7,354 bases of DNA from Chloroflexota bacterium (GTDB lineage: Bacteria > Chloroflexota > Dehalococcoidia > GIF9 > UBA5629): contig JAPLHM010000051.1 of assembly GCA_026389635.1 (NCBI GenBank), forward strand, positions 1-7,354, in the 5' to 3' direction. The translations under genes and the position numbers were made by a program. Positions 1 to 5,935 of the stretch are shown piece by piece (position 1 is the first letter of the stretch; each line of letters opens with the position of its first letter). The notes under the pieces are model-generated. The model saw nothing but the letters and a program-made list of their open reading frames with translations, was not told the origin of the DNA and searched no databases.

Positions 1-78
1 CATCTCCATGGCACGGGTTATCTTGGCCGTGCTCTGGACACTGCGGATCCGCCGTCTAAGTATTTTTGGACTTACCAT
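1..78 (-). CDS. atpG: F0F1 ATP synthase gamma subunit, N-terminal fragment
   Basis: The reverse strand from 78 down to the window edge encodes 26 residues starting MVSPKILRRRIRSVQ and continuing STAKITRAMEM. This is the conserved N-terminal helix of the gamma subunit; the family pattern is roughly 'lk.ikrRI.SvknT.KIT.AMeM'. Gamma is the rotating central stalk that couples proton flow through F0 to catalysis in the alpha3beta3 head. ATG was chosen because it begins the conserved block and lies only 9 nt after the atpA stop codon, with a GAGG ribosome site overlapping that stop, which suggests translational coupling. The rest of the gene lies outside the window, so its integrity cannot be judged. 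The identity is secure despite the short length because motif and operon position agree. Confidence 0.9.
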   Translation of the reverse strand, partial: MVSPKILRRRIRSVQSTAKITRAMEM

Positions 79-87
79 CTAATCGCC

Positions 88-1599
88 TCAATAAGCAGAG
101 CTCTGCTTAAATTCTGCTATGGCCTTTTTGAGTTCTGCCTCAGTTTCAGGTTTTAATACCTTGTCTGTCGCAATTTTGATGCCGACTTCAGGATGATTGT
201 TGACCATGAATTTATAGAATGCGTTTTCGAAGGCGGAAACCTTATCAACCGGGACATCGTCGATAAATCCGTTGGTGACCGCAAACAGTATCATGACCTC
301 GTTTTCCAGCGAGAGCGGGGCGTACTGCGGCTGTTTGAGTATCTCAACCATGCGCTTGCCGCGTTCCAGCTGTGCCAGGGTGGCTTTATCCAGGTCCGAA
401 GCGCCGAATTGGGCGAAAGTAGCCAGCTCCGCATATTGCGCCATGTCGAGCCTCAGCTTGCCGGCCACCTGCCTCATGGCCTTGGTCTGTGCATTTCCGC
501 CCACGCGGGACACGGAGAGGCCGACGTTTAGCGCAGGGCGGATACCGGCGTTGAACATGTCGGTCTCAAGCAGTATCTGTCCGTCGGTGATGGAGATGAC
601 ATTGGTCGGGATGTATGCCGACATGTCACCCGCCTGGATCTCGATGACCGGCAGCGCTGTGAGCGAGCCTCCGCCCAGTTCTTCGGAGAGCTTGGCGGCC
701 CGTTCAAGCAGCCTGCTGTGAAGGTAGAAAACGTCGCCGGGATAAGCTTCGCGGCCGGGCGGCCGGCGCAGGATGAGCGAAACCTGGCGGTAGGCCCAGG
801 CATGCTTGGAAAGGTCGTCGTATATAATGAGGGCGTCCTTGCCCTGCTCCATGAACTCTTCACCGATAGCGCAGCCCGCGTAGGCCGACAGGTATTGCAT
901 TGACGCAGGGTCCGACGCCGTGGCAACCACTACAACTGTGTGTTCCATGGCGCCGTATTTTCTGAGGGTCTCAACGACGTTGGCAACCTTGGCCGTTTTC
1001 TGGCCGATTGCCACGTAAATACATATAAGGTCTTTACCTTTTTGAGCAATTATGGCATCGATGGCAACTGCGGATTTGCCGATTGAGCGGTCGCCGATTA
1101 TCAGCTCACGCTGCCCTCGGCCGATGGGTACCAGGGCGTCGACACACTTTATGCCGGTGTGTACTGAAATAGTCACCGGCTGCCTGTCAACGACGTTGGG
1201 GGCGATACGTTCGACAGGACGGGACTTGGTGGTCTTGATGGGGCCAAGGCCATCGAGGGGCTGACCGAGGGTGTTGACCACGCGGCCGATGAGCTCATTG
1301 CCCACCGGTACCTCAACCACGCGGCCGGTGCAGTGAACCTCGTCTCCTTCCTTAATATGGCTGAATTCACCAAGGATCACGGCGGCCACGTTGTCTTCCT
1401 CCAGGTTAAGAGCCAACCCCATGATACCGTTGGGGAATGCCAGCAGCTCGTTGTTTCTGGCTTCGCGAAGACCCTGTATACGGGCAACACCGTCGCCGAC
1501 CTGCACCACGGTTCCAACGTCTACCATGGTGGCAGTAGCACCGAAGTGCTCGATTTGCTCCTTGATCACCGATACTATATCTTTGTCCTGGGATTTCAA
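88..1599 (-). CDS. atpA: F0F1 ATP synthase alpha subunit
   Basis: Encodes the non-catalytic nucleotide-binding alpha subunit of the F1 head (about 503 residues, normal for the family). From the TTG start, the beta-barrel N-terminal domain covers about 1-90. The P-loop is GDRSIGKS at 169-176, the Walker B-like stretch ALIIYDD is near 256-262, the family signature PALNVGLSVS is at 355-364, and the arginine finger follows at R365 in SVSRVGG. The helical C-terminal domain ends in QSSAY. The P-loop differs from the usual alpha sequence GDRQTGKT at three positions, including Ser for the final Thr. Start choice: a GTG at 1608 lies inside the near-perfect Shine-Dalgarno sequence AAGGGGGTG (1606-1614). 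The TTG at 1599, six bases downstream of it, is therefore the better start; the difference is three residues. Sits between atpH and atpG in the operon. Confidence 0.98.
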   Translation of the reverse strand: MKSQDKDIVSVIKEQIEHFGATATMVDVGTVVQVGDGVARIQGLREARNNELLAFPNGIMGLALNLEEDNVAAVILGEFSHIKEGDEVHCTGRVVEVPVGNELIGRVVNTLGQPLDGLGPIKTTKSRPVERIAPNVVDRQPVTISVHTGIKCVDALVPIGRGQRELIIGDRSIGKSAVAIDAIIAQKGKDLICIYVAIGQKTAKVANVVETLRKYGAMEHTVVVVATASDPASMQYLSAYAGCAIGEEFMEQGKDALIIYDDLSKHAWAYRQVSLILRRPPGREAYPGDVFYLHSRLLERAAKLSEELGGGSLTALPVIEIQAGDMSAYIPTNVISITDGQILLETDMFNAGIRPALNVGLSVSRVGGNAQTKAMRQVAGKLRLDMAQYAELATFAQFGASDLDKATLAQLERGKRMVEILKQPQYAPLSLENEVMILFAVTNGFIDDVPVDKVSAFENAFYKFMVNNHPEVGIKIATDKVLKPETEAELKKAIAEFKQSSAY

Positions 1600-1605
1600 T
1601 CTGCT

Positions 1606-1614
1606 CACCCCCTT
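1606..1614 (-). promoter_or_regulatory. Shine-Dalgarno site that decides the atpA start
   Basis: The minus strand reads AAGGGGGTG here, one mismatch from the anti-16S consensus AAGGAGGTG. It is followed by AGCAGA and then TTG at 1599. The GTG within the site could also be read as a start codon, but it would then have almost no ribosome-site spacing. Confidence 0.65.
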
Positions 1615-1623
1615 AAAGGTTGT

Positions 1624-2163
1624 TTATTTCGTAGCTTCAACAAGGTCTTTCCTCAACAGGTCCAGCCTGTTGCGGATACTGCCGTCAATCAGCGTATCCT
1701 CGATGCGGGCAACCATGCCGCCAAGTATGGAAGGATTGACCTTGAGCTTAACGGTAACTTTCTTCCCGGTTATCTTTTCAAGTTGGCCGGTTATCTTTTG
1801 CCTGGCGGTTTCATCCACCGGGACAGCGGTCGTGACCACTGCGTGTTTAATGCCGTGCTGCTCATCGAGCAGACTATCATATTCATCCGCTATCTGTTCC
1901 ACGTTCTTTATCCTGCCCTTTAGAATGAGCAGGTAGCACAGGTTAAGAACAAGCTCATTTGACGTATTAAGTTTCTGCTTGATCAGGTCCGCCTTGAGGT
2001 TGAATGGAACCTTGGGATGATCTATCAGTTCCACGGTCTCCCTGTCCTTCATCAGGTCAGCGAGCTTGCGGAGCTCCTTTTTCCATTCATCCAGGTTGTT
2101 CTTCGCCAGTGCGATCTGGAAAATCGCTTGAGCGTAGCGCCTGGCAGAAATCGTCGAAATCAT
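1624..2163 (-). CDS. atpH: F0F1 ATP synthase delta subunit
   Basis: A 179-residue protein of the OSCP/delta family, which links the peripheral stalk (b subunits) to the top of the alpha3beta3 head. The N-terminal helical domain starts MISTISARRYAQAIF, with the conserved 'ARRYAqAlf' motif at about 7-15. The C-terminal domain carries the family signature around residues 140-160 (KLKVNPSILGGMVARIEDTL), followed by DGSIRNRLDLLRKDL. The ATG lies 13 nt past the atpF stop codon with a modest CAGGATG-type ribosome site. The TAA stop is 24 nt before the TTG start of atpA. Length and motifs are normal for the family; nothing suggests damage. Confidence 0.96.
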   Translation of the reverse strand: MISTISARRYAQAIFQIALAKNNLDEWKKELRKLADLMKDRETVELIDHPKVPFNLKADLIKQKLNTSNELVLNLCYLLILKGRIKNVEQIADEYDSLLDEQHGIKHAVVTTAVPVDETARQKITGQLEKITGKKVTVKLKVNPSILGGMVARIEDTLIDGSIRNRLDLLRKDLVEATK

Positions 2164-2176
2164 TTATTCATCCTGC

Positions 2177-2677
2177 CTAATTCTGTTTAAACGTTTTGGT
2201 CTGTTCCAGGACCTCGTCGATAAGTCTGCGGTGTTTCTGCGCGTCAAGGGACTCCTGTATAACCTTTTCAGCAGCAAGGATGGTGAGGTTGGAGAACTCG
2301 GATCTCAAATCCGCGATAGATTTATCGCGTTCGAGTTTAATTTCATCCTTAGCCTTTTTCACGATTACGTCTGCTTCCTTGCGCGCACCGTCTTTGGCCT
2401 CTTCCTTGAGCTTTTCGGCTATCAGGGAGGCCTGGGCAATTATTACCTGCCCTTCTTTACGTGCAGCTTCAACTGCCGCCTTGATCTGTTCTTCGCTGCG
2501 GCTCGTCTGCTCCTTTATCTTCTCCGCCTGTTCAAGGCTCTCCTTTATCTTGGCGGCCCGCTCGTCCAGCATTTTGAGCACCGGCTTGTAAAGGACCGCC
2601 GTGAGCAGCCCAAAGAGGACAAGGAAATTGATCAGAAACGCAACCAGTAGTTGCCAATTTATTCCGATACTTTCCAT
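2177..2677 (-). CDS. atpF: F0F1 ATP synthase b subunit
   Basis: A 166-residue peripheral-stalk subunit. One N-terminal membrane helix (about residues 8-30, NWQLLVAFLINFLVLFGLL) is followed by KPVLKMLDERAAKIKESLEQAE, the standard membrane-proximal segment. A long, highly charged, Ala/Glu/Lys-rich helix then dimerises as a coiled coil, and the C-terminal part (LTILAAEKVIQESLDAQKHR, about 130-149) is where the delta subunit docks. The ATG is preceded by TTTGAGGT at suitable spacing. The gene has its own ribosome site after a 109-nt untranslated gap from atpE. Only one b gene is seen in this part of the operon, so the stalk is probably a b homodimer rather than a b/b' pair (inference). Confidence 0.97.
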   Translation of the reverse strand: MESIGINWQLLVAFLINFLVLFGLLTAVLYKPVLKMLDERAAKIKESLEQAEKIKEQTSRSEEQIKAAVEAARKEGQVIIAQASLIAEKLKEEAKDGARKEADVIVKKAKDEIKLERDKSIADLRSEFSNLTILAAEKVIQESLDAQKHRRLIDEVLEQTKTFKQN

Positions 2678-2716
2678 ATTTACCTCAAAGTTCCAATCCT
2701 GTATTTTCTCAAAGCA

Positions 2717-2770
2717 GTGCCGGCTGTTATCGCCGGCGCCGGGAAGGTCACCAATCGATGTGGGCCTTCC
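2717..2770 (-). other. Two stem-loops in the atpE-atpF intercistronic gap
   Basis: The 109-nt gap 2678-2786 is the only long one in the operon. On the transcript, CCTTCC-type arms (2765-2770 with 2742-2747, extended by a 3-bp GTG/CAC inner stem) form the first hairpin. GCCGGC arms (2732-2737 with 2719-2724, 7-nt loop, extendable by a wobble pair and a G-C pair) form the second. No U-run follows either, so neither looks like an intrinsic terminator. They could stabilise the 3' end of atpE mRNA or mark a processing site, helping set the high c-subunit level. The function is inferred; the inverted repeats are seen directly. Confidence 0.5.
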
Positions 2771-2786
2771 TTACCATCAACAGGTA

Positions 2787-3017
2787 TTAGACTACCATGG
2801 CAAGCAGGATAGCGACGATCAGAGCATAGATGCCGACCGCCTCCGTCAGAGCGCCGATCAGGATCATGTTGGTCAGAAGCACGCCCCTGGCTTCGGGATT
2901 GCGGCCCAGCGCCTGCATGGCTCCTAAACCGATCAGTCCAAGGCCAATGCCCGGCCCCAGCATTCCCAGACCTGCAGCAAGTCCAGCACCCAGCATTTTC
3001 ATAGTTTCAGCGTCCAT
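2787..3017 (-). CDS. atpE: F0F1 ATP synthase c subunit (rotor ring)
   Basis: A 76-residue proteolipid with two membrane helices joined by the polar loop GRNPEARG (about residues 38-45). Helix 1 has the glycine-rich packing stretch GAGLAAGLGMLGPGIGLGLIG. Helix 2 carries the ion-binding carboxylate E59 in LIGALTEAVGIYAL. The positions that mark sodium-type rings (Gln in helix 1, and Ser or Thr just after the Glu) are here Leu27 and Ala60, so a proton-type ring is predicted. The very strong ribosome site AAGGAGG (3025-3031), 7 nt before the ATG, suits the many copies of c needed per complex. Lies between atpB and atpF, the usual place. Confidence 0.97.
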   Translation of the reverse strand: MDAETMKMLGAGLAAGLGMLGPGIGLGLIGLGAMQALGRNPEARGVLLTNMILIGALTEAVGIYALIVAILLAMVV

Positions 3018-3047
3018 TTCGATCCCTCCTTTTACTTGAGTACAAAA

Positions 3048-4028
3048 TTAATTGTGTTCAGCACCCTCTTCATGGTGCGAGGTTACTGCCATTACACCGA
3101 ATACAAGTGTCAAACCGGCGAAAATCATAGCCTGCAGGAAACCTACAAGGGTCTCGAGTCCGTAAAAGGGTACAGGCGCTATGAAGGCTACCAGAAATGT
3201 CATGACGCCAAGCAGTATCTCCCCGGCTGTCATGTTGCCAAATAGACGGAAGGTAAAACTGACGATCCTGATGAAGTGGCTCAACACTTCCAGTAGACCG
3301 ACATAGATATTAATAAAGCCGAATGCAAACCCGCTGAGGAAAGATTTCCAGTTGCCCTTGAATAGATCAACGAACGCCTTGCCCAGGGAACTGAACTGGA
3401 AGAACGAATCCATGTACTTGAGCGGGCCGATCCTGGAAAAACCCAGGTATTCAATGAACAGGAAAGATACAAGCGCGATAGAAAGCGTGAGGTTGATATC
3501 CGTGTTGGCAGCCCGCAGGAAAGGCACAATAATTGTGTAGGTATGCCCACCCTCCGTAATATGTTCAACCGGGCCCCAGGTGCCCCAGAGGGGAATCAGT
3601 GCCAGCAGGGCGTTGGTTACCACGTATAAAAATATGGTGGTGACGATTGGGAAAAAGGTACGGACGTTCTTGGGGCCGGCAACGCCCTCGATGGCATTAT
3701 GGATGCCGTCGACAACCACCTCGGCAAAGCTTTGCAGCCTGCCCGGGATCATCTTCATTTTCCTGGTGGCAAAGAAGAATAAGACGAAGAGCAATATTAT
3801 GGTAATGCAAGACGAAATCAGCGTGTTGGTGACCGCGAACTCACCCACGTGGAAAATCGGTTCCGATGGAAGCACAACGTGGAGCTTGTTGATCTGCAGT
3901 TCCTTGGGCACGTCAATATTAAATAGCCTGCTTCCAAGGGGACCCATCACAAATGAGGTCAGGAAGAGAGCCAGCAAGACTATGCCAAGGATAACCACTA
4001 ACCGGCTGGAGCAACCAAGTTTACTCAC
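3048..4028 (-). CDS. atpB: F0F1 ATP synthase a subunit (proton channel stator)
   Basis: Encodes subunit a, which with the c ring forms the proton path. The essential arginine is R261 in SFTFRLFGNMTAGEILL. The late helix LETLVGFLQAMIFAGLTLVFG (about 291-311) matches the conserved C-terminal channel helix with Gln299, and DINLTLSIALVSF near 177-189 is the conserved aqueous-channel region. At 326 residues it is longer than the common 240-270. The excess includes an N-terminal hydrophobic segment (about 10-28, VVILGIVLLALFLTSFVMG) ahead of the usual start of the fold, plus a hydrophilic stretch to about 60. Starts at GTG, with AAGGAG 7 nt upstream inside the end of atpI; the GTG overlaps the atpI stop as GTGA, so the two are probably translationally coupled. 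Confidence 0.97.
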   Translation of the reverse strand: MSKLGCSSRLVVILGIVLLALFLTSFVMGPLGSRLFNIDVPKELQINKLHVVLPSEPIFHVGEFAVTNTLISSCITIILLFVLFFFATRKMKMIPGRLQSFAEVVVDGIHNAIEGVAGPKNVRTFFPIVTTIFLYVVTNALLALIPLWGTWGPVEHITEGGHTYTIIVPFLRAANTDINLTLSIALVSFLFIEYLGFSRIGPLKYMDSFFQFSSLGKAFVDLFKGNWKSFLSGFAFGFINIYVGLLEVLSHFIRIVSFTFRLFGNMTAGEILLGVMTFLVAFIAPVPFYGLETLVGFLQAMIFAGLTLVFGVMAVTSHHEEGAEHN

Positions 4029-4324
4029 TGTCCTGCTCCTTTATCGAGTTCTTTTTTAGCATCCATTTTCTTTTGCTCGTCTATAAACTGTCGCAGCATG
4101 CGGTAAAGTCCATATCCGGCCGCCGACGTTCCAATTACTAACCCAATTAACGTACATAGTGGCCGGCTGTTCAATCTCTCTGGAGCATCCAACCACTGGC
4201 CGAGGGCCGTTGGCAGTATCAGGCTTAACGATACATACCAACCGACATTAAAGAGAAACCAAAATCCTCTGAGAAGCTGCCTTTTGTCTGGTTTCAGTTC
4301 GCTGTCTTTTTTAATCACAGGCAT
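4025..4324 (-). CDS. atpI: AtpZ/AtpI-family F0F1 ATP synthase accessory protein
   Basis: A 99-residue small membrane protein with two predicted helices (about 21-42, FWFLFNVGWYVSLSLILPTA, and about 57-76, CTLIGLVIGTSAAGYGLYRM) and a charged tail rich in Lys, Glu and Asp. Its size, two-helix layout and place just before atpB fit the AtpZ/AtpI family, which assists c-ring assembly or cation supply for the ATP synthase. Assignment is by layout and context more than by signature residues. No good ribosome site precedes the ATG, and a strong promoter overlaps that ATG. The true start may therefore be the GTG at codon 3 (4318), read from a leaderless or nearly leaderless mRNA. The 3' end overlaps atpB by 4 nt. 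Confidence 0.85.
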   Translation of the reverse strand: MPVIKKDSELKPDKRQLLRGFWFLFNVGWYVSLSLILPTALGQWLDAPERLNSRPLCTLIGLVIGTSAAGYGLYRMLRQFIDEQKKMDAKKELDKGAGQ

Positions 4325-4352
4325 TATATCAAGCCTATATTTTAAACGTCAA
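4323..4352 (-). promoter_or_regulatory. Predicted strong promoter of the atp operon
   Basis: The minus strand has TTGACG (4347-4352, five of six consensus), an 18-nt spacer and TATAAT (4323-4328, six of six), with the extended -10 TG one base before it. The last two bases of the -10 hexamer are the first two of the annotated atpI ATG. Transcription would start near 4316, downstream of that ATG, so the ATG would not be in the message. Confidence 0.6.
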
Positions 4353-4473
4353 CGGAAAATTCATTGATTTTTGGCAACATGGCGTACGCCTTAGTAACTA
4401 CGCATTTTAAGAAGTGGCAGTGATTACTATTGTAAATATTGGCGGGGTTTAGCTTATTGCAGGCGCTCAATAA
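4325..4473. other. Intergenic region between the nuclease-family gene and the atp operon
   Basis: This stretch of 149 bases is AT-rich. It holds the atp promoter at its left end and a perfect 10-bp palindrome GGCGTACGCC at 4381-4390, 29 bases upstream of the -35 hexamer. It also holds a weak TTATTG/CAATAA inverted repeat (4454-4473) abutting the stop codon of the upstream gene. No convincing terminator or small ORF is seen. Confidence 0.5.
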
Positions 4474-5259
4474 TCAGGACTTCCTTTTGCCGAAATCCTC
4501 CAGATCAAGCGTGTTAATAAAATCGTAAATCGCCGGGTATTTCATTAATTCCTGCTCGTTAACCCTCTCAGGATGCACGGTGCCATCCCCGGCCTGCCTG
4601 GGCTGAGCCGTGATCTTACCGGATTCGCCATCCAGGATTATACCGGCTTTATCAAGTACGGATTCTTCCGCGTAAATAGGCGCCGTGACCCTCACAGCCA
4701 GCGCTATGGCATCGCTTGGACGCGAATCGAGCTTCATCTTGGTCAGCAGCCAACGTTTATTATGCTCGTCGTAAAACACTTCAAATACCCAGCCCTCACC
4801 GCCATCAATCTCCATAAAGTGTTTTTTTCCGTCCTGCCACCTGTTCACAATAGTGGATTTAAATTCATGCCCCTGCCATATCAAAGATAATCTGGCGTCC
4901 TTGTCAAGGTCCTGTACAGGAATGCGGCCTGAATGCGCCTCAAGCTCAACAACCGGAGGACCATCGCTGAATTCAAACACAATCTGTGCATAAAAAGTAT
5001 CGGAGCGCAGGTCATTAACCACGATCCTTGAGATGCTGGTACCGGACAGCGATTTGAGGGCAAAGAACGTGTTTTTTAACAGGTCATGTGTCATGGGGCG
5101 CGAAACATCCACGTTCTGCAATTTCATGGATATGGCATCGGCTTCTGCCGGGCCTATCCAGATCGGCAGGTAGCGGTCTGTCTGCCTTTCCTTGAGTATG
5201 ACCACGTGCTGGTAATTCATCAGGCTGACACGTATACTGTCGATTTGCATTTCTTTCAT
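4474..5259 (-). CDS. Bifunctional nuclease family (DUF151) protein with inserted beta domain
   Basis: A 261-residue protein. The N-terminal half matches the bifunctional nuclease (BFN/DUF151) fold: LPIWIGPAEADAI at 31-43, RPMTHDLLKN at 54-63, and SRIVVNDLRSDTFYAQIVFE at about 77-96. The fold resumes only at LDSRPSDAIALAVRVTAPIYA (177-197). In ordinary members the equivalents of FYAQIVFE and LDSRPSDAIAL are separated by about 10 residues; here an extra 65-70 residues (about 108-176) intervene. The insert has WQGHEF, NRWQDGKKHF, GEGWVFEVFYD and KRWLLTKM segments, reminiscent of the small DUF6504-type beta domain (recognised from memory). A Ser/Glu-containing tail follows. The ATG was chosen because AGGAGGT (5265-5271) lies 5 nt before it and a promoter is at 5297-5325. 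Upstream reading frame is antisense to dtd and is not part of the gene. Enzymatic activity is uncertain for this family in bacteria. Confidence 0.88.
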   Translation of the reverse strand: MKEMQIDSIRVSLMNYQHVVILKERQTDRYLPIWIGPAEADAISMKLQNVDVSRPMTHDLLKNTFFALKSLSGTSISRIVVNDLRSDTFYAQIVFEFSDGPPVVELEAHSGRIPVQDLDKDARLSLIWQGHEFKSTIVNRWQDGKKHFMEIDGGEGWVFEVFYDEHNKRWLLTKMKLDSRPSDAIALAVRVTAPIYAEESVLDKAGIILDGESGKITAQPRQAGDGTVHPERVNEQELMKYPAIYDFINTLDLEDFGKRKS

Positions 5260-5264
5260 CAGAA

Positions 5265-5287
5265 ACCTCCTGGGCACAGTTGCCCAG
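5265..5287 (-). promoter_or_regulatory. 5' hairpin abutting the nuclease-gene Shine-Dalgarno
   Basis: On the mRNA, CTGGGCA (5281-5287) pairs with TGCCCAG (5270-5276) around a 4-nt loop, a perfect 7-bp stem. Its last two bases are the first two of the ribosome site AGGAGGT (5265-5271). With the predicted start of transcription near 5290, the hairpin would sit at the very 5' end. It may protect the message or modulate ribosome access. Confidence 0.55.
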
Positions 5288-5296
5288 TTGGAATTG

Positions 5297-5325
5297 ATTG
5301 TAACGCAAGACCCCCGTGGTGTCAA
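5297..5325 (-). promoter_or_regulatory. Promoter of the nuclease-family gene
   Basis: TTGACA (5320-5325, perfect), a 17-nt spacer and TACAAT (5297-5302, five of six) on the minus strand. The expected start of transcription is near 5289-5290, giving a leader of about 30 nt before the ATG at 5259. Confidence 0.75.
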
Positions 5326-5407
5326 TTGTAAATAGAACGCAAACGATATACAAAACAGTATGCAATTTTGTTCGGATACAGGTAGGGGATTAGCCGGGTT
5401 GCTTTCT

Positions 5408-5436
5408 TTGTCATCTATTGAAGTATTTATTAAAAT
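5408..5436 (+). promoter_or_regulatory. Promoter of dtd
   Basis: TTGTCA (5408-5413), a 17-nt spacer and TAAAAT (5431-5436), each hexamer matching consensus at five of six positions. Transcription would start near 5443, about 24 nt before the TTG start of dtd. It is divergent from the nuclease-gene promoter, with 82 nt between the two -35 boxes. I see no clear operator in that stretch. Confidence 0.6.
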
Positions 5437-5466
5437 AGTGAGGATTGTAATAGGGACGGGTACGAC

Positions 5467-5919
5467 TTGAAAGCACTTCTTCAGAGGGTAACCAGCGCAA
5501 TGGTAACGGTTGACGGTAACATAGCCGGGCAGACGGGGCAGGGTTTTCTCATATTGCTCGGAGTGGCCGGGGACGATAGCCAGAAGGACGCCGATTACCT
5601 GGCTGAAAAAGTGGTCAACCTCAGAGTTTTCAGCGATGACAATAGTAAATTTAATTTGTCCGCACTGCAGATACGGGCCGAGTTGCTGGTGATCAGCCAG
5701 TTTACTCTCATGGCCGATGCCAGGAAAGGGCGGCGTCCCAGTTTCACCCTGGCCGCACCGCCGGAGAAGGCGGAAACGCTGTACAACTGTTTTATCAGGC
5801 GTGTCTCGGAAACCGGCTTGAAAGTGCAAACTGGCATATTCGGGGCACATATGCTGGTCAGCATTGTCAACGACGGACCGGTCACCATTATGCTGGACAG
5901 CAAAGATAAGCCGGGCTGA
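5467..5919 (+). CDS. dtd: D-aminoacyl-tRNA deacylase
   Basis: A 150-residue cytoplasmic proofreading enzyme that hydrolyses D-amino acids (and glycine mischarged on tRNA-Ala) off tRNA. It starts KALLQRVTSAMVTVDG after the initiator. The conserved SQFTL motif is at 77-81, KGRRPSF at 87-93, and the Gly-cisPro substrate-gating motif NDGPVT at 135-140, so both active-site loops are intact. Length is typical. The start is TTG; upstream in frame there is a stop codon at 5431 and no other start. A GGGACGGG purine stretch serves as ribosome site, and a promoter is visible at 5408-5436. The fur-family gene follows after 63 nt with no terminator, so some read-through into it is possible. Confidence 0.97.
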   Translation: MKALLQRVTSAMVTVDGNIAGQTGQGFLILLGVAGDDSQKDADYLAEKVVNLRVFSDDNSKFNLSALQIRAELLVISQFTLMADARKGRRPSFTLAAPPEKAETLYNCFIRRVSETGLKVQTGIFGAHMLVSIVNDGPVTIMLDSKDKPG

Positions 5920-5935
5920 CCGCGACCAGTTCTAA

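Noticed and set aside
1333..1936. Plus-strand open frames of 181-196 codons antisense to atpA and atpH
   Set aside because: Both sense genes are well conserved. The antisense frames have no ribosome site or recognisable protein features and are a by-product of codon composition.
2196..2650. Plus-strand open frames antisense to atpF
   Set aside because: Low-complexity translations mirroring the Lys/Glu/Ala-rich b subunit; the sense gene is certain.
4454..4473. TTATTG/CAATAA hairpin after the nuclease-family gene as a terminator
   Set aside because: The stem is six mostly A-T pairs with an 8-nt loop and no U-run, too weak to call an intrinsic terminator.
5360..5470. 36-codon plus-strand frame overlapping the dtd start
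   Set aside because: No ribosome site; its start lies upstream of the predicted dtd transcript, and the peptide is unremarkable.
5260..5850. 197-codon upstream extension of the nuclease-family reading frame
   Set aside because: It lies antisense to dtd and upstream of a clear promoter and Shine-Dalgarno site. Its sequence has no resemblance to the family, and the DUF151 homology begins at the ATG at 5259.
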